NCBI RefSeq assembly: GCF_002288925.2
Contig: NW_022098004.1
Coordinates: forward strand, 11,384,061 to 11,448,060
Direction: 5' to 3'
DNA from: Delphinapterus leucas
Taxonomy: Eukaryota; Chordata; Mammalia; Artiodactyla; Monodontidae
Length of the DNA stretch: 64,000 bases
The notes beneath the pieces are model-generated. The model made no database searches. It saw only the letters and a program-made list of their open reading frames with translations, and was not told where the DNA came from. A program made the position numbers and the translations under genes. Shown piece by piece: positions 59,328 through 64,000 of the stretch; the first letter of the stretch is position 1, and every line of letters begins with the position of its first letter.

Positions 59328-59914
59328 AGGAATGATATTTAAAAAAAAAACCATAATTATTTTCACAAAAGTTAAAAAGCCACGGCTATACCTCTCAGCA
59401 ATTTCTCTGTGCTGAAACAACTGTCCTTACAGTACAATATTTGATGCTGAGACATTTCTTGAACATAAAACTATTTCTTTACAGAGAAAGCAATGGCTTT
59501 AGCGTACAAGAAGAACAAAAAAGCCCTATACATTTCAACAGAGACGACCACTGGGATTCATATTATCCTAATTATTTTAAAATTATATTTAGAATATTCT
59601 GCTTAGAAAGAATTTTCAGTTTTTAACATATTTTAGGAAATTATCCATTCAAAAGGGATTTTCTTTGTATCTTTTAGCTTGTAATGCTTAAAGATATTTA
59701 AATCCCTGTGGAATCATCTGTTGAACAGTAATTCTAGACTAAGAACTTTTTTTTTTTCAGTTACACATTTGCAAGCTGCCAATTCAGCATTTTGTCTTGC
59801 CTTCATAATTGGTATACCTGATTTCTGTACCTTGAGGATATGTTATTGGCTACAAGCAATGAGACATTGGTAGAATGTAGTCTTTTCTAGTGGAAACATT
59901 TTCAGGCTAGGAGA
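59328..59914. other. Intron, AT-rich, nothing recognised
   Basis: No gene or repeat called. Confidence 0.5.
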
Positions 59915-60040
59915 CGGGACCAAGGTTTGATGTCTTGATCTATCCCTAATGATATTCCTTAGTCTGCCTCTGTCAACCTCCTTGAGACTTAGTTTCCGCA
60001 TTTGCAAAACCACAACAGTAAGCAAAGTTTCAAGTTATAA
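59915..60040 (+). repeat. MIR fragment, sense
   Basis: 'ctgtcaacctccttgagact' followed by 'agtttccgcatttgcaaaac' matches the core of MIR. Confidence 0.5.
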
Positions 60041-60500
60041 TGTGCATTTTTCACTGGGCTGTTACACTCTGGGACTGTCACTTTCGTTTGAATATGTTTC
60101 AATATTCCGGAGCTTCTGAAGATACTTCCCTGTTTCCTAACTGGATTATCTGTGTCTCTGTCCACTGCTTGCTCTTCAAATGGCTTTAAGTTTTGTGAAT
60201 ATCCTCTTTTTCATCAATACTTTTTGATAATTTTGCTAAAGCACCTTTAACCTCTGTGTGTGTATATATACATAAATCTACTTCTTCGAATTGCAGAGTT
60301 GAGACTCAGGTAACTAAAATAGGCATATTAGTAATATGACAAGGTAAATGTTGATTTAATAGAAATGAAATAATTCATTCAATAAAATGAAATTAATAAT
60401 TTCCCTACCATTTAGATGGTCATGAAAAATGTACATGGCCTATAAATCACTGAATTATTATGCATAATAAACATAATGTAGGCATGCATGTATGTGTATA

Positions 60501-61117
60501 CAGTCCATCCTCATTACCTGCAGATTCTCATCATTTGTGAATCTGCCTACTCACCAAAATTTATATGAATCCCAAAATCAGTTCTTGAGGTGCTCTTGTA
60601 TGTCTGTAGACACAAAGCAAAAAAACCGAGTTGCCCAATATGAATTTCAGCTGCCCAGCTGAAGTTGAACAGAGCCACACTCTGACTCCTTGCTTCAGCT
60701 CTCATACTGTAAACACGTATCCTATTTGTGCCATGGTCTTTGTGCTTGGTGATTTCACTATTTAAAGTGGCCTCCAAGCATAGAGCTGAAGAGCTGTCCA
60801 GGGTTCCCAAGCACAAGAAGGCTGTGATGTGCCTTCTGAGAACACATGTGATAGAAAAGCCTCCTTCAGGTAAGAGTTCTGGTGCTATTGGTTGTGAGTT
60901 CAATGTTAATGAATCAACAGTATGTGTTAAATAAGGTGTCTTTAGTCTGAAACACTAGTAAAACAAGGTTATATATTGATCAGTTGATGAGAATACTATG
61001 ACCAGAGGCATGCAGGAACCTAATCTTACTGTAATTCCCTGGGAGCAATGGTTCAGTATTCACTAATTCAAGTGTCTGTGGTTACTTTACAGAACATTAC
61101 TATCACAGATAATGAGA

Positions 61118-61123
<6 letters not shown>
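60501..61123 (+). mobile_element. Tigger-type (pogo/TcMar) DNA transposon, 623 bp
   Basis: Terminal inverted repeats cagtccatcctcattacctg and (reverse) cagagttctcattatctgtg, inserted after a TA dinucleotide at 60,499. It keeps a relic of the transposase N-terminus at about 60,756-60,933 with AVMCLLRTHVIEK and EFNVNEST, the helix-turn-helix of the pogo/CENP-B type. The central and C-terminal coding part is deleted, so it is non-autonomous. Confidence 0.8.

Positions 61124-61157
<34 letters not shown>
61122..61157 (+). repeat. (GT)n microsatellite
   Basis: About 18 GT units that start at the last bases of the Tigger element. Confidence 0.95.
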
Positions 61158-61158
<1 letters not shown>

Positions 61159-61483
61159 TATTACTTAAAGCTTTAAAGATTACAGATACTTAGAGGCATC
61201 TGAATCGCAGAATCAAAACTTCATAAAGCATGTGCATATGAATAGTTCAGGGTGCTTTTGTGGGAACGCAGGATTCACAGGGATGCAGCGATAGACTGTT
61301 AAATCTCGCTCACAACACAAACAGAAAAAATCAGAAAGTTATTTGACACTTAAATTCATATCTTTCATTTGCAAAATTTTCCTTTTCTCTCTGTGAAGTC
61401 TTCTCACATTTATTATGTTCAATTCTCACATAATAGAGCGGGGTGTTCTCTAAAGTTTGAGAACCACAGGTCGAAAACAGCCA

Positions 61484-61605
61484 CTCCCAAACCTGGGTGC
61501 ACAAAAGCATCAAATGGGAAGATTTTTAAAAACACTGATTTTATCGTCTCACCCTAACCCCCCTGCCTCAGGGCACTACCTGGGAGTCTGTGCCGACTGG
61601 GGAAT
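61484..61605 (+). repeat. MER5-like hAT fragment
   Basis: 'cagccactcccaaacctggg' and 'ttttaaaaacactgatttta' match the head of MER5A-type elements. 'ctctaaagtttgagaaccac' just before is probably the end of a second copy. Confidence 0.45.
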
Positions 61606-61670
61606 TTCACTGAGGAGATAAACATGTAAGAGTCATCAGCTGTCTCAGGTTGCTTTGGCATTTGGAGCGG

Positions 61671-62011
61671 TGCTATGGTCTGAATGTTTGTGTCCCCCAC
61701 TACAATTCATATGTTGAATCACTAACCCCCAAAGGTAATGGTTTTAGTAGGTGGCACCTCTGGGAGGTCATGAGGTCAAGAGGGAGCAGCCCTCATGAAT
61801 GGGATTAGTGCTCTTATAAAAGAGACCCCACAGAGCTCCTTCTATCATGTGAGGATACAAGAAGTCTGAAATCTGGAAGACAGCCCTCACCTGACAATGC
61901 TGGCACCATGACCTAGGACTTCCCATCCTCTAAAACTGTGAGAAATATTTCTATTGTTTATAAGCTACCCAGTCTGTGGCATTCTGCTACAACACTAAAC
62001 AGACTAAGACA
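61671..62011 (+). mobile_element. MST/MLT1-like MaLR solo LTR
   Basis: Starts tgctatggtctgaatgtttg, contains 'gaatgggattagtgctctta' and 'aaaactgtgagaaatatttc', and ends 'cagactaagaca', a full-length LTR of ~341 bp with TG...CA ends. No internal retroviral sequence adjoins it. Confidence 0.85.
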
Positions 62012-62214
62012 GGTAGCGTCCTCAACGATGGTGAGAGCAAACAGAAGCCACCTGGTTGTGTTATATGAAAAATCTCTAAGACACATTCTATAGTAATTTT
62101 CCCGAATATTTGTGGCCAAGGTTTTACCACTACCCTGCAGTTTTCAGAATTACACATTAATACAAAGGAACTGTTGCTCACATATTCAACTGGCTTCTCA
62201 GTTCCACATTTGAA

Positions 62215-62556
62215 TGTGTAACAGACATCTCCAACTCAAAATGTGTAAAACTGAGCTCGTTATCTTTCCCTTCAAACCTTCTCTGACCACATCTCAAATA
62301 ATGGCAACTTAATCACTCCAATTTGCCCAAGCCAAAAATGTGGTGTTATTTTTTTGGTTCCTTTTGTTTTCTCATTCCTCACACATACTCAATGAGAAAA
62401 TTTAATCTCTGTCCACCATCTACATTGTATCAACCAGTACAACCCACCATCTCCAGCTTTTCCCTGGATTCTTGCGTTACTTGAACTTGGTCTCCAAACA
62501 GACTTCCAAACTCCAATTATACATATACATCTTATCTATATGTATGTACGTATTTG

Positions 62557-62594
<38 letters not shown>

Positions 62595-63050
62595 TTTCTA
62601 ACTCCTTTCTACCCCTGCTCCTAGATAGGCATTTCCCAACACAGGAGCAATCATGATTTTATTAAAGGAAGTCAGATTGCATCTACCATTGCTTAAAACT
62701 CTCCAATGTCTTCTGAGCTCATTCAGGGTAAAAACCAGAGACCTTACATGTTGTAAGGACCCATGACTCTTCCTCTCCTGCCCCCGCCCACTTGATTCCC
62801 TCTTGCTCTCCTACTACTCCCAGATTACTCACCATACTCCAGTCACACTTCATCTGCTGCTGTTTTCTGAACACACCTGGTGAGATCACCTCTCTCAGGA
62901 CTTAGCACTTCCTATTTTCTCTGCCCGGAAGGCTCTTTCCCTAGATATTCACTGCCAGATTTTAAGTAGTAAATCCTCCTCTGCCAAGCCTCCTGCTTCA
63001 ATTTCATATTTCCTTTTTTCTGCTTATTTTGCTCCATGAAATGCTGACTT
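62215..63050 (+). mobile_element. L2 LINE fragment, sense, split by CA microsatellite
   Basis: 'gtgtaaaactgagctcgtta', 'cccaagccaaaaatgtggtg', 'aaactctccaatgtcttctg' and 'ttccctagatattcactgcc' follow L2 order. A (CA)n tract lies at 62,559-62,593 within it. Confidence 0.75.
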
Positions 63051-63057
63051 CCTGACA

Positions 63058-63283
63058 CAGCGCTATCCAATGTAAACTTTTTCCAATGATGGAACAGATG
63101 GCTATGGAGCAGTTAAAATGTGGCTAGTGAGACTGAGGAATTGGCTTTTAATTTAATCTTATTTTAATGAATTAACTTGAACTTGAAAATTTGTTTCAAG
63201 TCATTTAGTTATATTAATTAATTTTAATTAAATGTGAATCTAAATAGGCATTTGTTGCTAGTGGCCACTACACTGGACTGCAC
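63058..63283 (+). mobile_element. Non-autonomous hAT-type element
   Basis: 'cagcgctatccaatgtaaac', 'aaatgtggctagtgagactg', 'ttgctagtggccactacact' and an inverted end ctggactgca. A common Charlie-type element. Exact family uncertain. Confidence 0.65.
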
Positions 63284-63299
63284 GATTCATCCAGAATCT

Positions 63300-64000
63300 A
63301 TTTGTGTTTGACGGTGAAGGGATCAACAGTCTTTTTTACAATATTTACAGACAATTTTCCCCAGCACCACTTGTTGAAAAGACCATCTTTCCTTCACTGT
63401 TCATCAGTGCCACCTTTGCAATGAATCAACTATCCATATATGAGGGAGTCTGTTTATAGATTCTCTGTGTTGCTTCATTGGTCTATTTGTTTATCCTTGT
63501 GTCAATTACATGCTGTTTTACTTAGCCTATCAATATAATGTCTATATTATATCTGGTAGAGTTGAGTCCTCCAACTTTACTCTTTAAGATTGATTTGGTT
63601 CTTCTTGTCCCTTCAAATTTACTGATAAATTGTAGAATCTGTTTGCCAATTTTCACCAAAAAAATTAAACCAACGAACAAACACACTGCTGAAATTTTAA
63701 TTAAGGTTTGCACTGAATCAATACCTAGTTGGGAAGAACTGACGTTTATACCACCGTATTGAGTTTTCCAATCAAGGAAACTTTCATATTTCTCCACTTA
63801 TTTAGGATTTAATTTATCTCAAGAGTATTTTACACTTACCTGTATAAAAGTTGTACACATCTTTTTAAAGATTTATTACCATGTATTTGAGGTTTTTGAT
63901 GCTACTGAAAATAGAATCTTCTAAAATTTCATTTTAATTGCTGGTATACAAAAATGAAATTAATTTTTACATTAACTTGATATCTAGTGATCATCCTAAC
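63300..64000 (-). mobile_element. Old LINE-1, antisense, running off the window
   Basis: 'ccccagcaccacttgttgaa', 'tctctgtgttgcttcattgg' and 'aagattgatttggttcttct' are antisense L1 ORF2 text. The two open frames here (63,522 minus and 63,538 plus) are incidental. Confidence 0.75.

Noticed and set aside
60547..60903. 118-codon minus-strand open frame
   Set aside because: It is antisense to the Tigger transposon, with no splice sites or similarity. The relic coding strand is plus.
61671..62011. Possible endogenous retrovirus
   Set aside because: Only a solo MaLR LTR. No gag, pol or env-like sequence adjoins it.
54283..64000. Next upstream CNTNAP4 exon
   Set aside because: No segment with acceptor, donor and fibrinogen-like/EGF similarity was found. 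The frame at 55,790-55,984 lacks these.

Overview
This is one window of a mammalian nuclear genome, from a cetacean and most likely a toothed whale. The organism call rests on about a dozen copies of the tRNA-derived CHR-type SINE (head 'TTCCCTGGTGGCGCAG', tRNA box B 'GGTTCGATCCC', tail of AAATAAATAAA or poly-A). This family is confined to cetaceans and hippos, and the short copies here look like the toothed-whale subfamily. Artiodactyl-type LINE-1 3' ends and mammal-wide MIR, L2, Tigger, hAT-Charlie and MaLR fossils fit the same picture. There are no prokaryotic features.

The window holds one gene, on the minus strand: the C-terminal half of the ectodomain of a contactin-associated protein, best read as CNTNAP4 (Caspr4, neurexin superfamily). 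I placed eleven coding exons at base resolution between 54,282 and 4,781. Each has AG/GT borders, intact reading frame and matching phases, and together they give 1,851 nt or 617 codons. In transcript order they encode the fibrinogen-like region (exons at 54.1, 49.7 and 45.1 kb), the third laminin-G domain (31.2, 30.3 and the start of 19.4 kb), an EGF-like domain (19.4 kb), the fourth laminin-G domain (17.7, 16.3, 15.4 and 5.2 kb) and the juxtamembrane stalk (4.8 kb). The transmembrane/cytoplasmic exon and 3' UTR were not found and should lie to the left of base 1. The 5' half of the gene lies to the right of base 64,000.

Everything else is intron. The 3'-most intron (1-4.8 kb) carries a decayed hAT transposase and two intact SINEs plus a truncated third. 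The 10-kb intron (5.4-15.4 kb) holds an odd set of local repeats: a direct pair of about 0.5 kb and an inverted pair of about 0.18 kb that I could not assign to a family. The 19.6-30.3 kb intron is mostly single-copy and includes a GC-rich patch and an ATTA-rich patch. The 31.4-45.1 kb intron is dense in nested LINEs, an L2 of about 1.2 kb, MER1-like and MER20-like DNA transposons and SINEs. The 45.3-49.7 kb intron is largely one old L1 broken by later insertions. The 54.3-64 kb end holds SINEs, a Tigger element, a MaLR LTR, an L2 and an L1.

I found no undescribed multi-gene system. The points most worth a second look are the unassigned local repeat pairs, the weak splice donors around the symmetric 72-nt stalk exon, and a close head-to-head SINE pair able to fold in the pre-mRNA.
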